Assembly (NCBI RefSeq): GCF_017875325.1
Contig: NZ_JAGGMN010000001.1
Coordinates: 868,001 to 932,000 of the forward strand
Length of the DNA: 64,000 nt
Direction: 5' to 3'
DNA from: Methanofollis sp. W23
GTDB taxonomy: Archaea; Halobacteriota; Methanomicrobia; Methanomicrobiales; Methanofollaceae
This document shows, piece by piece, positions 8,524 to 17,753 of the stretch (position 1 is the first letter of the stretch; the number at the start of each line of letters is the position of its first letter). The notes under the pieces are model-generated. The model had not been told where the DNA came from and did not search any database. It saw nothing but the letters and a program-made list of their open reading frames with translations. Both the position numbers and the translations under genes were made by a program.

Positions 8524-9404
8524 CGGGCGTTCACCTCGATACCCACGGTCTGCACCGTCACGTTCACCTCTGGATTGAATTCAAGCATATGCCCTGTAGG
8601 GTCATACACAATATTCGTCGGATATCTCTCTTCCAGGGCAGCGCACTCCTCCCCGATCTTCGTGTCCACCGCCTCCGCAAACTCTGGGAGGGCGATGTCG
8701 GTGGGGACATCGAAGGTGAGGCTCCGCACTCCTGTAGTGGGAACACTCGAAACCGAGGCGTTCAGGGTGAGATGTGCCATCCCATTCCCGGTGACCGAGT
8801 CCCTCTCTCCAGGGCGCATCTTCACGAGCGTCACCTGGAGATCAGTGCAGATGCTTGAGCCCGGAGGAGTCGTGTCCCTGATCTCGACGAACGATTGTGC
8901 AAACGGGTAGGCTTTCATCTCCTGTCTCACCTCAGCCATCGTATACTCATGAAGCGGGGTCTCCCTCTCCCCCTTGGTCACATTGACGTAGCCATACTGC
9001 CAGGTGTAGCCCTGCAGTTCCCAGGTGGAGAAGGATGGTGCGTAGGTGATGCTGACAAGGGTCGCGTTGTATCGTTTTCCATCGACAGAGACCTCGACGA
9101 GGTCCCGCTCTTCCGGCCTGACCGAGAGCGTTCCGCTCGATTTTCCAGGGCTGAGGAGGACATCCCCCCCGCCAAGGGAGAAGGACTCGCTCAGGTGACA
9201 CCGCGACTTCTGCGAGACCGCATGCTCGATGTCGCCCCCGAACTTTGAGAAGGCGTCCTGCACCTCATGAGTGTGCACGATCTCAGACTGCTGCTTGAGT
9301 CCCGGCAGATAGGTCGCCGAGTAGATCGCAAGGACCGTCGCGACGATCGCAAGGACCAGCATCAGTCCGACGACCGAGGAGACGCCCTCCTCCTGCTCAG
9401 ACAT
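8520..9404 (-). CDS. Pilin-like surface protein with long C-terminal domain, pilin 2 of the minus-strand arm
   Basis: 294 residues, longer than its neighbours. The N-terminus MSEQEEGVSSVVGLMLVLAIVATVLAIYSATYLPG has the acidic leader, the V-S-S-V-V-G box and the hydrophobic helix of archaeal pilins; the head is about 255 residues and Thr/Val-rich. The size and position beside the assembly genes suggest a minor or tip pilin, which is inference. ATG directly follows the stop of the upstream pilin gene (TGA-ATG), and its own end overlaps the next gene by 4 bp. Confidence 0.8.
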   Translation of the reverse strand: MSEQEEGVSSVVGLMLVLAIVATVLAIYSATYLPGLKQQSEIVHTHEVQDAFSKFGGDIEHAVSQKSRCHLSESFSLGGGDVLLSPGKSSGTLSVRPEERDLVEVSVDGKRYNATLVSITYAPSFSTWELQGYTWQYGYVNVTKGERETPLHEYTMAEVRQEMKAYPFAQSFVEIRDTTPPGSSICTDLQVTLVKMRPGERDSVTGNGMAHLTLNASVSSVPTTGVRSLTFDVPTDIALPEFAEAVDTKIGEECAALEERYPTNIVYDPTGHMLEFNPEVNVTVQTVGIEVNAR

Positions 9405-9824
9405 TCAGATCACCTCTGAATAGATGACATTGCGCGTTGTCGCAAGGCGCACGATCTCTCCGCCATTGAGAGGTGTTGTGACCGTGAGGCTGCTGCCAAG
9501 GTCGAATGCCTCAGTGTCTGGGGAGAGCACAAAATCGCCATCAGGTTCGCCATGCCCAAATGTTTTCGGCCTCTCTGTTCGGTCTTTGGGGATGACCATC
9601 ACCCGCAGGTCGTCTCTCTCCACCCAGTCCCCGCCCTTGTGGTAGAAGGTGACCGAGTCGGAGGTGGGGTTTACCAACACATCGATTGCGACCTCGCGGT
9701 CGCCTGGCAGGAGATGAAAGGCCGAGGTGGCAAAGAGAGCGACCAGGATGATCACCAGGGCCATCAACACCATCTCGCCGACGACCGAGGAGACCGCTTC
9801 TTCATAAATTGTATTGCTGTTCAT
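9405..9824 (-). CDS. Archaeal type IV pilin (Pilin_N domain), pilin 1 of the minus-strand arm
   Basis: 139 residues, MNSNTIYEEAVSSVVGEMVLMALVIILVALFATSAF at the start: prepilin leader followed by the hydrophobic assembly helix. The head is short and contains YHKGGDWVERDDLRVMVIP, the same GGD..-DL..- element as the other pilins. It lies 12 bp downstream of the platform protein gene. Likely exported and polymerised by the two upstream machine genes. Confidence 0.83.
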   Translation of the reverse strand: MNSNTIYEEAVSSVVGEMVLMALVIILVALFATSAFHLLPGDREVAIDVLVNPTSDSVTFYHKGGDWVERDDLRVMVIPKDRTERPKTFGHGEPDGDFVLSPDTEAFDLGSSLTVTTPLNGGEIVRLATTRNVIYSEVI

Positions 9825-9836
9825 TTTTCCGTAGCC

Positions 9837-11642
9837 TCACAGGATAAAGATGAAAACGACCACCGACGCCGCCAGAAAGACACTCGCGTGCTTCAGCCCT
9901 GCAAGCACATTGTTCGAGGAGAGCTGCCCGGCCATGATCCCTGAGAAGAACCCGAGGATGATCGCGATATGGAACATATCGCTGATATTCGAGGTGAGGT
10001 CGAAGGTGACGTCGTAGGCCTCGAAACTGGAGACAAAGGCGACGTTCATCTGGTAGGCCGAGTAGAGATAGATCCCGAAGGAGAGGTAGATGACGGCCAG
10101 GTAGACAAACGAGACATTCAGCCGTTTGGTCTTCATCTTCAGGTAATGTTCGAGGTCGCTGATCGCAATGGTGAGGATCTCTCTGATATAGTCGGTCACC
10201 TCGCTCGCCTTGACCAGGAGCGAGATCGCCCGCTTCACCGAGACCAACCCGATCCGCTCCTCCATCCGCACGAGTGCGCTGGAGAGACTCGACCCCCATC
10301 TGAGTTCCTCTGAGACGACCCGCACCTCAGAGGAGAGGATGCCCATCTTGCTCCGGGCGATCATGAAGATCGCACCCTGCAGGGTCATCCCGACGTCACG
10401 CATATCTGCGATCTCGCGGAGGAACTCGGGGAGTTGCGACTCGACCTTCATCGCATACCTGCGGCGGGCCTCGTAGGCGAGCATCACCGGGAAGATCGCC
10501 GCAATGATCACGACGCAGATGTAGGCCTCTGCAGTGTAGGCCGGGAAGACGGCGCTGAACGCCCCGGTGTGGTACTGGAGCGTGACGATGAGCGCAAGCC
10601 CGGCCCCGATCACCGCCCCGACCTGGTAGTCGGAGATGAAAAATTTGAAGGGATGACGGAAGATCTCCATCAGGCGCAGCCAGCGTTTCCTGGACTCCAG
10701 GTGTTTGAGGAACTTCTCGTCCGGTTCTTCGGTCTCGGTGCGGTCCAGGATCTCGGCACTGAACTCGGCCTCCCTGATCTCGCGGTGGGCGACTTCGAGG
10801 TTGTCTGAGGGGAGGAGGATGTACAGGATGAAGATCATCGCCATCGCCCCGAGGGGCAGCCCGATGTACATCAGCGGCATCACGCCCTCGAGCTGGCTCT
10901 GACCCGAGAGGTTCTGGGCGACCAGCATGATGATGATCGCGATCGGTCCTGCGACAAATGCGGTCACATAGATCTCGGCGATCATTTCCAGGATCTGGAG
11001 GAGTGCGTCGAGTTCCTGGCGTGCAAGTTCGCGGTAGGTCTCAGACTTTGAGTCGAAGAAGTTGGTGAGGTTCCCGCCGCTCCGGTAGACGAGCGCCAGG
11101 TCGTTGAGGAGTTCTTTGAAGTTCTCGGAGGGCGTGACCTCCTGGACATTGCGCATTGCAGAGAGGAGGTCGAGCCCGAAGAGTTCGACGTCCCGCACGA
11201 TGAGCCCGCACTCTTTCGAGACCTCGCCGTAGAGGTCGCCGGCCTCGTAGACGTGCCTGAAGATATCGTAGAGCGTGACCGTCGAGGAGAGCGCCTGCAT
11301 GTAGGTGATGGCGTAGGGAAGGTCGAGGTCGATCTGCGCCTTCCGGCCGCGTGCGAGGAGCGCGGGGTACGAGGAGGTCGCACAGTAGACCCCGCCGACC
11401 AGGACGAAGAAGCCGAGGAAGACGGTGAGGCCGTACGGGAAGGCCGGGACGAGGTTGATCTCGATCCCGTACAGGGCCAGGAGGAAGACGCCGCAGAGGT
11501 AGACGAACCCTGCCAGCAGGGTCACCACCAGGCTGAGTTTGGAATATTTCCCGGCCGGGATGGGGATGTGCGCCGCCCTGAGAGAGCGGGCGAGTTCGTC
11601 ACCCCTCGATGGCGAGGGCCTGGAGAAGGGTGTGCCGTTCAT
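9837..11642 (-). CDS. Type II/IV secretion platform membrane protein (TadC/ArlJ-like, T2SSF domains)
   Basis: 601 residues with seven to nine predicted membrane helices in two T2SSF-type halves (roughly 130-290 and 390-560). They are recognisable by the cytoplasmic EVTPSENFKELLNDLALVYRSGG and RWGSSLSSALVRMEERIG segments, which resemble the helical bundles of GspF/TadC/ArlJ. It is the inner-membrane platform that works with the ATPase to insert pilins into the growing fibre. The start ATG overlaps the ATPase stop (ATGA). The tandem two-domain size is usual for archaeal pilus platforms. Confidence 0.88.
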   Translation of the reverse strand: MNGTPFSRPSPSRGDELARSLRAAHIPIPAGKYSKLSLVVTLLAGFVYLCGVFLLALYGIEINLVPAFPYGLTVFLGFFVLVGGVYCATSSYPALLARGRKAQIDLDLPYAITYMQALSSTVTLYDIFRHVYEAGDLYGEVSKECGLIVRDVELFGLDLLSAMRNVQEVTPSENFKELLNDLALVYRSGGNLTNFFDSKSETYRELARQELDALLQILEMIAEIYVTAFVAGPIAIIIMLVAQNLSGQSQLEGVMPLMYIGLPLGAMAMIFILYILLPSDNLEVAHREIREAEFSAEILDRTETEEPDEKFLKHLESRKRWLRLMEIFRHPFKFFISDYQVGAVIGAGLALIVTLQYHTGAFSAVFPAYTAEAYICVVIIAAIFPVMLAYEARRRYAMKVESQLPEFLREIADMRDVGMTLQGAIFMIARSKMGILSSEVRVVSEELRWGSSLSSALVRMEERIGLVSVKRAISLLVKASEVTDYIREILTIAISDLEHYLKMKTKRLNVSFVYLAVIYLSFGIYLYSAYQMNVAFVSSFEAYDVTFDLTSNISDMFHIAIILGFFSGIMAGQLSSNNVLAGLKHASVFLAASVVVFIFIL

Positions 11643-13183
11643 GTCTGGCCCTGCGCCATCGTCTCCTGCACCCGCCGCCCGATCCCGGCCAGATCACGTA
11701 CGCCGTCTGCAGACATCTTCTCCAGGGCCGCCCGGCGGAGAGCGAGCGCCTCGTCGAGGTCGGCCTGGTTCCAGCCGTGGCGGTAGGCGATGTCGCCAAA
11801 GACCTTCGACTCCTCATAGACCCGCACGAACCGGTCCTGCCGGTGGTCCCAGGTGAAGAGGGGGACCCACCTGATCTCGTCGCCCTCGACCGCCACTTCG
11901 TTGAGGGAGAGGCACCGCCTGAACCCGCGGCCCCCCTGGTACAGCAGGCTCTGGATGAGGATGAGGTCGAGCGCCCCGAACATCGCGATCGGGACACTGA
12001 TGGGATCGTGGGTGAGACGGTTGATCGCTTCTTTGACGCTGCCGGCATGGAGGGTGGAGTAGGTGGTGTGCCCGGTGTTCATTGCCTGGAAGAGGGTCTG
12101 CGCCTCCTCGCCTCGCACTTCGCCGACGATGATGAACTCTGGCCGCTGTCGCAGCGCCGCCTTGAGGAGGCGAAACATCCCCACGTCCCCTGTGCCGCTG
12201 ACATTGGCGCTCTCGCGTGTCCGCATCGGGAGCCAGTTGGCATGCGGGAGCTGGATCTCGCGGGTGTCCTCGATGGAGACGATCTTTGCCACCGCCGGGA
12301 TGAAGAAGGAGGCGGCGTTCATCGTCGAAGTCTTGCCGCTTGCGGTCCCGCCGGCGATGATCATGCTCTTCTTGTTCTCGACCGCAAGCCAGATGTGGGC
12401 CATCAGGTCGGCGTCGTAGGTCTGGTTCTCGATGAGGTCCACCGGGGTCATGGGGTCGGCCTTGAACTTCCTGATGGTGAACGAACTCCCTTTCGAGGAG
12501 ATGATGTCAGAGTAGGTGATCTGCGCACGTGAACCCTCGGGGAGGGCGGCGTCGACGAGCGGGGTCGTGAGTGAGAGTTGTTTGTCGGCCTTCTGGGCAA
12601 GTTTGAGCACGAACTTGTTCAACTCGGTGTCGTCGAAGATGCAGTCGGTCTCGATGCTTGCGTAGCGCCGGTGATACAGGAAGAGCGGCACCCCGGCGCC
12701 GTTGCAGGTGATGTCCTCGATCTGCTCGTCGTGCATGAGGGGGTCGAGTTTCCCGTAGCCGAGGAAGTTGCGGCGGAGGTAGTAATACAGCACCTCCACG
12801 CGCTCGTCGGCGATCTCGGGATCGAAGGAGCAGATCACCTTCCGTGCGAGGTCGGGGTCGAGGTCCATCTCGCCCCGTTTCCGCGGACTGTCATAGACGA
12901 GTGCGGTTCTGAGGTGCTCGAAGGTCTCTTCAAGGACGACGAGTTCTTTCTCGGTCACCTTCGGCTCGGTGATCTCGTAGCGGAGGGTGACGGGATCAGC
13001 CCTGACGATGCTCGCATAGGAGAAGGGCGGGACGAGCCAGTAGCGGTCGAGGAGGAGGAGGTCGTCGTCGCCGTTCGCCGGAGGGAGGTCGAGGGGGCGT
13101 GGGGCGGCCCGGGGGGTGTCCCCATTCCCTGAAGGTTCGGTCGGCCGTATCTTCCCGAGGAGTGCAGAGAGGTTGAAGTTCAT
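11639..13183 (-). CDS. Type II/IV secretion system ATPase (TadA/ArlI/VirB11-like)
   Basis: 514 residues. Walker A GGTASGKT at 278-285, the Asp box (VSIEDTREIQLP) near 302-313, Walker B-type EFIIVGEVRGEE near 349-360 and the His box HTTYSTLHAGS near 372-382 identify the GspE/PilB-like secretion ATPase superfamily. It supplies energy for pilin assembly at the cytoplasmic side of the platform protein. The N-terminal 100 residues are family-variable. Both ends overlap neighbours by 4 bp, so it sits in the middle of a translationally coupled operon. The association with Pilin_N pilins rather than archaellins argues for adhesion pili rather than an archaellum. Confidence 0.93.
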   Translation of the reverse strand: MNFNLSALLGKIRPTEPSGNGDTPRAAPRPLDLPPANGDDDLLLLDRYWLVPPFSYASIVRADPVTLRYEITEPKVTEKELVVLEETFEHLRTALVYDSPRKRGEMDLDPDLARKVICSFDPEIADERVEVLYYYLRRNFLGYGKLDPLMHDEQIEDITCNGAGVPLFLYHRRYASIETDCIFDDTELNKFVLKLAQKADKQLSLTTPLVDAALPEGSRAQITYSDIISSKGSSFTIRKFKADPMTPVDLIENQTYDADLMAHIWLAVENKKSMIIAGGTASGKTSTMNAASFFIPAVAKIVSIEDTREIQLPHANWLPMRTRESANVSGTGDVGMFRLLKAALRQRPEFIIVGEVRGEEAQTLFQAMNTGHTTYSTLHAGSVKEAINRLTHDPISVPIAMFGALDLILIQSLLYQGGRGFRRCLSLNEVAVEGDEIRWVPLFTWDHRQDRFVRVYEESKVFGDIAYRHGWNQADLDEALALRRAALEKMSADGVRDLAGIGRRVQETMAQGQT

Positions 13184-14892
13184 ATCCAGCCTCCGTAGGG
13201 TTCTCTCTCGGCCTTCTGGTGATACTCGATCTCGACCTCGACGTTGCAGTTCCTGACAAAGACGGCGATGTCGTAGGTGCCCGGCCCGAAGATCTCCTCG
13301 TGATCCTCGTTCTCACCGCCCCACCGGCTCTGCCACCCGAAGGTCTGTTCGAGTTCGGCCGTGCCGTGCTCTTCGTCGATACGGTACACCGCGAAGCGGA
13401 CGTCGCTGTATGGCGTCATCTTCTTCTGAGCCTCCTCGTCCATCTCAATGATTGTGTATGAGATCCGCCAGGCCGTAGGGCTGGTGAGGTGAGCCCTGCC
13501 CCAGGGGTCGTAGAGGGCGGCGTCCTCGCAGACGGTCAGGGCGTGGTCGAAGAGTGTCCAGTCTCCGTCATGGGTCCAGGCGACTCCTGAGGGCACCCAG
13601 CGGCTGGAGTAATAGTCCTCGGCGCGACCAGGCCACCCGTCGGCAGGCGCAGCGCCCGCACGATCAGGGGTCGGGATGCGGAGGAGGTCGGTCAGACCTT
13701 CGTCGGTGGTGAAGGGGAGGTCTTCACCAAGGGGCATCCTCTTGGCTGCAGTGAGGTCGTCCGTGATCCCGGCGTCGCGTGTCAGGCTCCGACCGTACCA
13801 GAGTCCGTCGCCGCCGATGAAGACCGGGACCATGCCGTCGTAGGCGCCGCGGGGTGTCCCGACCTCCTCGATCTCCACCGTCCATGCGGCACAGACGGTG
13901 AGCGGGACGGTCCAGACGGCGTCCTCGATGACATAGGTGACCTCCTCGCCGCTCTTCTCCCTGAACTCGGCGGCGGCGTCAGGGGTCTGGGCGGTGACAA
14001 AGGTCTTGTTCGCCGGGTAATACCTGGCCTGGCCAAGACTGCCGGTGAAATTCTCGCCTGCACTCCAGACGGCGTCGCCGGCGTACCAACCGCCCTCTCG
14101 TGGGCATGCGGCGGGGAGCGAGCCGACGGTAACTCTGCCGTCGGACGGGTGGTAGACGAACGTGCCGACCTGGGCGGTTGCGTCCACTCCATACCGCCGG
14201 CCTGGCACCGAGTCGTCGCAGACGATGCCGAGAGCGGTGGCGCCTGGGATGAGAGTGCGCCGGTCATAGGTCGGGGGGTACGAGAGAAGCGAGACGGCAT
14301 AGCCCATCTCATGAAGGACCGCCGCAGCAAGGACGGCGTGGTCGGTGCTGTCGCCTTTCCCCTCGACCAGGGTCTCGACCGGGTACCTCAGGCTCTTCTG
14401 GTCGGTGGAATAGGTTATGTTCTCGACAAAGGCGAGCACATTGGAGACGGTCTCGTAGTCCCCCCATCCTCGTTCCCGGCTTTTATCCAGGAAGAGATCG
14501 GCGATCGTATCGATTACGCCATCATCGCCGTCGGTCACGACATACCTGGCCGTCCCCATGAGGGTCTCCGGGTCGGTGCCGGTGATGCTGGGGTGCGGGC
14601 GGTGTGTGAATGCCTGATAGGTGGAGTTCTCGATGTACAGGTCAAGCGTCATATCCCAACCGTGATAATCCCAGGCATAATTCATCTGACCGGCGACCGG
14701 TCCGGTCGGTTGGGGGTCCATGCCAGGCAAGGGACCAGTGCCATTGCCGGTCTCCGTCCCTGGACCTGCAAGAGGGTCGAAGATCCCGGTGATCTTCAGA
14801 CCAGCCAGGACGCCGATGACCACGATCCCGATGACAAGGGCGATGATCACGGCATTGAAGAACGACTCGTCGAGGTTGAGGTCGATGGTCAT
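13180..14892 (-). CDS. Membrane-anchored transglutaminase-like protein of the pilus operon
   Basis: 570 residues from ATG 14892, which overlaps the upstream stop as ATGA; longer frames upstream are unlikely. Residues about 12-35 are one membrane helix (AVIIALVIGIVVIGVLAGL); the rest should be outside. Residues about 150-290 resemble the transglutaminase-like fold: a helix, then EGKGDSTDHAVLAAAVLHEMGYAVSLL, the position where active enzymes have G-D-C-x-D. Here the Cys is replaced by Ser, and a His-based triad remainder is not obvious, so it may be an inactive, binding version. The C-terminal half is beta-rich (EEIFGPGTYDIAVFVRN). Its coupling to the pilus ATPase suggests a role in pilus assembly or anchoring. 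Confidence 0.7.
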   Translation of the reverse strand: MTIDLNLDESFFNAVIIALVIGIVVIGVLAGLKITGIFDPLAGPGTETGNGTGPLPGMDPQPTGPVAGQMNYAWDYHGWDMTLDLYIENSTYQAFTHRPHPSITGTDPETLMGTARYVVTDGDDGVIDTIADLFLDKSRERGWGDYETVSNVLAFVENITYSTDQKSLRYPVETLVEGKGDSTDHAVLAAAVLHEMGYAVSLLSYPPTYDRRTLIPGATALGIVCDDSVPGRRYGVDATAQVGTFVYHPSDGRVTVGSLPAACPREGGWYAGDAVWSAGENFTGSLGQARYYPANKTFVTAQTPDAAAEFREKSGEEVTYVIEDAVWTVPLTVCAAWTVEIEEVGTPRGAYDGMVPVFIGGDGLWYGRSLTRDAGITDDLTAAKRMPLGEDLPFTTDEGLTDLLRIPTPDRAGAAPADGWPGRAEDYYSSRWVPSGVAWTHDGDWTLFDHALTVCEDAALYDPWGRAHLTSPTAWRISYTIIEMDEEAQKKMTPYSDVRFAVYRIDEEHGTAELEQTFGWQSRWGGENEDHEEIFGPGTYDIAVFVRNCNVEVEIEYHQKAEREPYGGWI

Positions 14893-17513
14893 CGCCTCCT
14901 GAGGGGTATGAGGGCGGCGAGCACGAGGGCACAGGCCGCGACCGGCAGGGGACCGGCAGACTGCGTGGGAGTGGTCGCCGGGACCGTGGTCTGGTAGGGG
15001 GTCGGCCACTCCTCGTCCTCCCATGAGGAAGTCTGGGTGGCAGCCGGGTACGCCTGGTCCTCAGAAAGGGCCGGGTCGTGCGCCGGTCTGCTCACGGTGC
15101 TGTCGCGCTGTGCACCCTCGCCGAGAAGTTCAAAGGAGAGAGTCTTTTTGTACCTGGCGTCCTTGCACTCGATGGTGATGAGGTACTGCCCTGGATACCA
15201 GGAGCTGGTCTCCACCTCGTCGAAGGTGAAGGGCCGCATTCCGGTTGAGCGGTCGAGTTTGGAGGAGGGGTAGGTGTAGACGGTCTCGGTCTTCATGGCG
15301 GTGTTGCCTTTGTGCCCATGGTCCAGGTCGAGACGGCTGATGGTGAGTGCGAGTTTATCCCCGACCTCGACCTTGTCGGCGGCTTTGTCCTGGCAGGCAA
15401 GGTTGGTCGTTCCCTTCACCTCCAGTCTGTCCCCGACGACGACCTCGCCTGGCGGAGCGATCATGATCGAGGGTTCCTCGATGGTGAAGGTGTCCATGAC
15501 ATAGAGGTCGTCGATCTTCGGAGAGTCCAGCGCTTCGGTCAGCGCCTTTGCGGCGGCCCTGGCTTCCAGCGATCCGACCGGAACCGAGGGGAGGGCGTTG
15601 GTCGTGTCGACGATCTCGCTCATCCGCCCCCTGAAGTAGAGGTCGTTCTCAGGGATGAGGTCGAACTGGTTGTCGCGCCCTGGGTGCTGGTAGACGATAT
15701 AATATTCTCCAGGTGTGAGGTCGTAGGTGAAGCCGCGTGCATAGTTGAAGCCGTACACGCCGGTGGGGACACCATTGCTCCCTCCTCCTGTCGAGGGCGT
15801 GGACGAGCCTGATGACGATGAAGATTTGTCTGGATAGATCGGGAACTTGGCGTCAAAGTCGGCGTACTTGAAATTGTCCCCAAAGATGTACCACTTGAGG
15901 TGGCCCTGGCGGAATATCGCGCCCTTGAGACCAGGACTGCCGCGGGCATGCCACCATGAGTAGAGGTGGTCTCCCTGGGCAAAGGCCAAACCAGTGTATT
16001 CATGGAACCTAGCATGGAGGGTCGGCTCGTTCAGCGGGATCTCCCATGCAGGGGGGGCTTCGCCCATGCGGCCACTCCCTTCGCTGTCTGGAGCACTGTT
16101 GATGTACCCGATGGGCACGAAGTTGACATGGACGGTGTAGGTCTCCCCCTCGCATCCGGCCGCCGCATAGGAGTGGGTCCACCAGTCGTACATCCAGAGA
16201 TTCAGGAAGGGGTCGTAGATTGTGGAGGTGAAGGTGGACGGGTCACCGTCCACGACTTCACGCTGCGGGTCGGTGAGTGCGGCACCATTTGGAGGGAGGT
16301 TTGGGCCGGTGACATAGAGATAGATCGGGATCTTGGTGTCGATGTTTTTGCAGGAGCCCTGGAGTTTTATGACGTCCCCAAGGGCGTAGGAATACTCGCC
16401 AAACTGTGGTTCATCAAAGATCAGGTCTTGTGTCGAGCTCGACGGTGCGGTCACTGCAAAGTTGACCGAGACCGGGTACTCGGTGGTGTCGGGGTCTCGT
16501 GCCTGCACAGAGTATTCAGTGATAGGAGCCGTGCGTGGGATCTTAATGCGGAGGTCGACGGTGCCGTCCCACTCTGGGTGGGCGATCACGGTGGAGTCAG
16601 AGATTTTGCGGTCCCATCCGCCTCCTGTAAAGATGGGGAAGTCTTCTCCATCTGGCAGTGAGACCTCGTAGTGCGTGAAGGGCATCCCATGCAGGGTGAG
16701 CGCGAGTTCTTTCCCGCGCTCGGTCTGGGTCTCATCGAGTTCGAGCTGGAGCGAGTGGTCCTCGACGATGAAGGTATAGGGGCGTTCGTAGTCAATGCCA
16801 TTGAGGGTCATCCGAAAGATCATCGTGACCTCGCAGTCGCGGTCCACGGCGTCCTGATCGGCGAAGGTGAAGGCATATCGGCGGTCTTCCCATGCTGGAT
16901 TTTCTGAGAGGGCTTCAAGGGAAAGAAGTTCGCCGTCGAGGTTCACCACCTCGCTGGTCCTGACATTGCCTTCAAGTTCGTATTCGTACCACGGGCCATT
17001 GAACTCGTTGACCGGGAGGGTGTTGTCTGGGAGGAAGAACTGGACGCCCATGGTGTAGGGGATCGTCTTGGGCCGTACGATAACTGGCGAGGGCGGGACG
17101 TCGGTGTCATAGACCCTGACCTTGAGGTCGCCAAGGTACGCCCCGACGTCCTGGACCCAGCAGAACCGTCCGGTGTCTGGCTCGGTGAAGTTTCCGTCCT
17201 TTGCATAGAGGGGGTAATACCTGGCATTGACCTTGATCCCGCGCGGGATGGAGGTCGCGATGTTGTCTGTGATCTGGATGGGGTCGGTGGGTTCTCCGTC
17301 CTCTATCCGTACCATCTGTCTCAGCTCACCCGTCGTGGGGTTTGCAAATGCCGAAAAATCGACAGCCCTCTCGCCGAGAAAGACGGTGTCGCCGTTTTCG
17401 ATCCCGGCGTTCGGACCTTCAGGGGTGGCAATGCGCGCCGAGATCGCCGGGACAAGGGCGCTGGCGGCGATGAGGAATATACATAATACTACTACATGCA
17501 GGTGGTTGTTCAT
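14889..17513 (-). CDS. Large secreted surface protein, DUF3821-like, with C-terminal membrane anchor
   Basis: 874 residues. A signal peptide (about 1-26, VVVLCIFLIAASALVPAISA) is followed by GIENGDTVFLGERAVDFSAF, typical of DUF3821 in Methanomicrobiales surface proteins, then several Ig-like beta domains, a Ser/Thr/Gly-rich linker (near 600-625) and a Thr/Pro-rich stalk. It ends with a short hydrophobic segment and RRR, in the style of PGF-CTERM-like archaeal anchors. It is the first gene of the pilus operon, so it may be an adhesin or cell-wall base through which pili emerge; that is inference. Promoter lies in 17514-17753. Confidence 0.75.
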   Translation of the reverse strand: MNNHLHVVVLCIFLIAASALVPAISARIATPEGPNAGIENGDTVFLGERAVDFSAFANPTTGELRQMVRIEDGEPTDPIQITDNIATSIPRGIKVNARYYPLYAKDGNFTEPDTGRFCWVQDVGAYLGDLKVRVYDTDVPPSPVIVRPKTIPYTMGVQFFLPDNTLPVNEFNGPWYEYELEGNVRTSEVVNLDGELLSLEALSENPAWEDRRYAFTFADQDAVDRDCEVTMIFRMTLNGIDYERPYTFIVEDHSLQLELDETQTERGKELALTLHGMPFTHYEVSLPDGEDFPIFTGGGWDRKISDSTVIAHPEWDGTVDLRIKIPRTAPITEYSVQARDPDTTEYPVSVNFAVTAPSSSTQDLIFDEPQFGEYSYALGDVIKLQGSCKNIDTKIPIYLYVTGPNLPPNGAALTDPQREVVDGDPSTFTSTIYDPFLNLWMYDWWTHSYAAAGCEGETYTVHVNFVPIGYINSAPDSEGSGRMGEAPPAWEIPLNEPTLHARFHEYTGLAFAQGDHLYSWWHARGSPGLKGAIFRQGHLKWYIFGDNFKYADFDAKFPIYPDKSSSSSGSSTPSTGGGSNGVPTGVYGFNYARGFTYDLTPGEYYIVYQHPGRDNQFDLIPENDLYFRGRMSEIVDTTNALPSVPVGSLEARAAAKALTEALDSPKIDDLYVMDTFTIEEPSIMIAPPGEVVVGDRLEVKGTTNLACQDKAADKVEVGDKLALTISRLDLDHGHKGNTAMKTETVYTYPSSKLDRSTGMRPFTFDEVETSSWYPGQYLITIECKDARYKKTLSFELLGEGAQRDSTVSRPAHDPALSEDQAYPAATQTSSWEDEEWPTPYQTTVPATTPTQSAGPLPVAACALVLAALIPLRRR

Positions 17514-17753
17514 ATTCTTGACACTCCAGGATCCTGGTATCCTCTGAGATTTTCAAAATATTTTGTTTTAGTTCTATTTATCTTGGATGCAATGCAACTT
17601 CGCGATGCAACCCTGCATGCCGCCAACGCATTGAAATAACGCCACATTGGGGGTTTCAGGAAGGTTGATTAAGGGGTGATCTTATAGGGTAATTTAACAA
17701 ATATTCTGTAACTAAAAAAAGTAATTCTGAGTTGCTTCAGAGGTAGATGAGAT
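17514..17753. promoter_or_regulatory. Shared divergent promoter region of the two pilus arms
   Basis: 240 bp, clearly AT-richer than surroundings. Minus-strand side: AAAATATTTTG near 17554-17564 as TATA candidate for the surface protein. Plus-strand side: TTTAACAAATATTC near 17693-17706, about 50 bp before the first pilin ATG, with GAGGTAGATGAG just ahead of the start. The middle holds repeated GATGCAA/TGCAT words (17586-17635), possibly a binding site for a common regulator. Confidence 0.55.
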
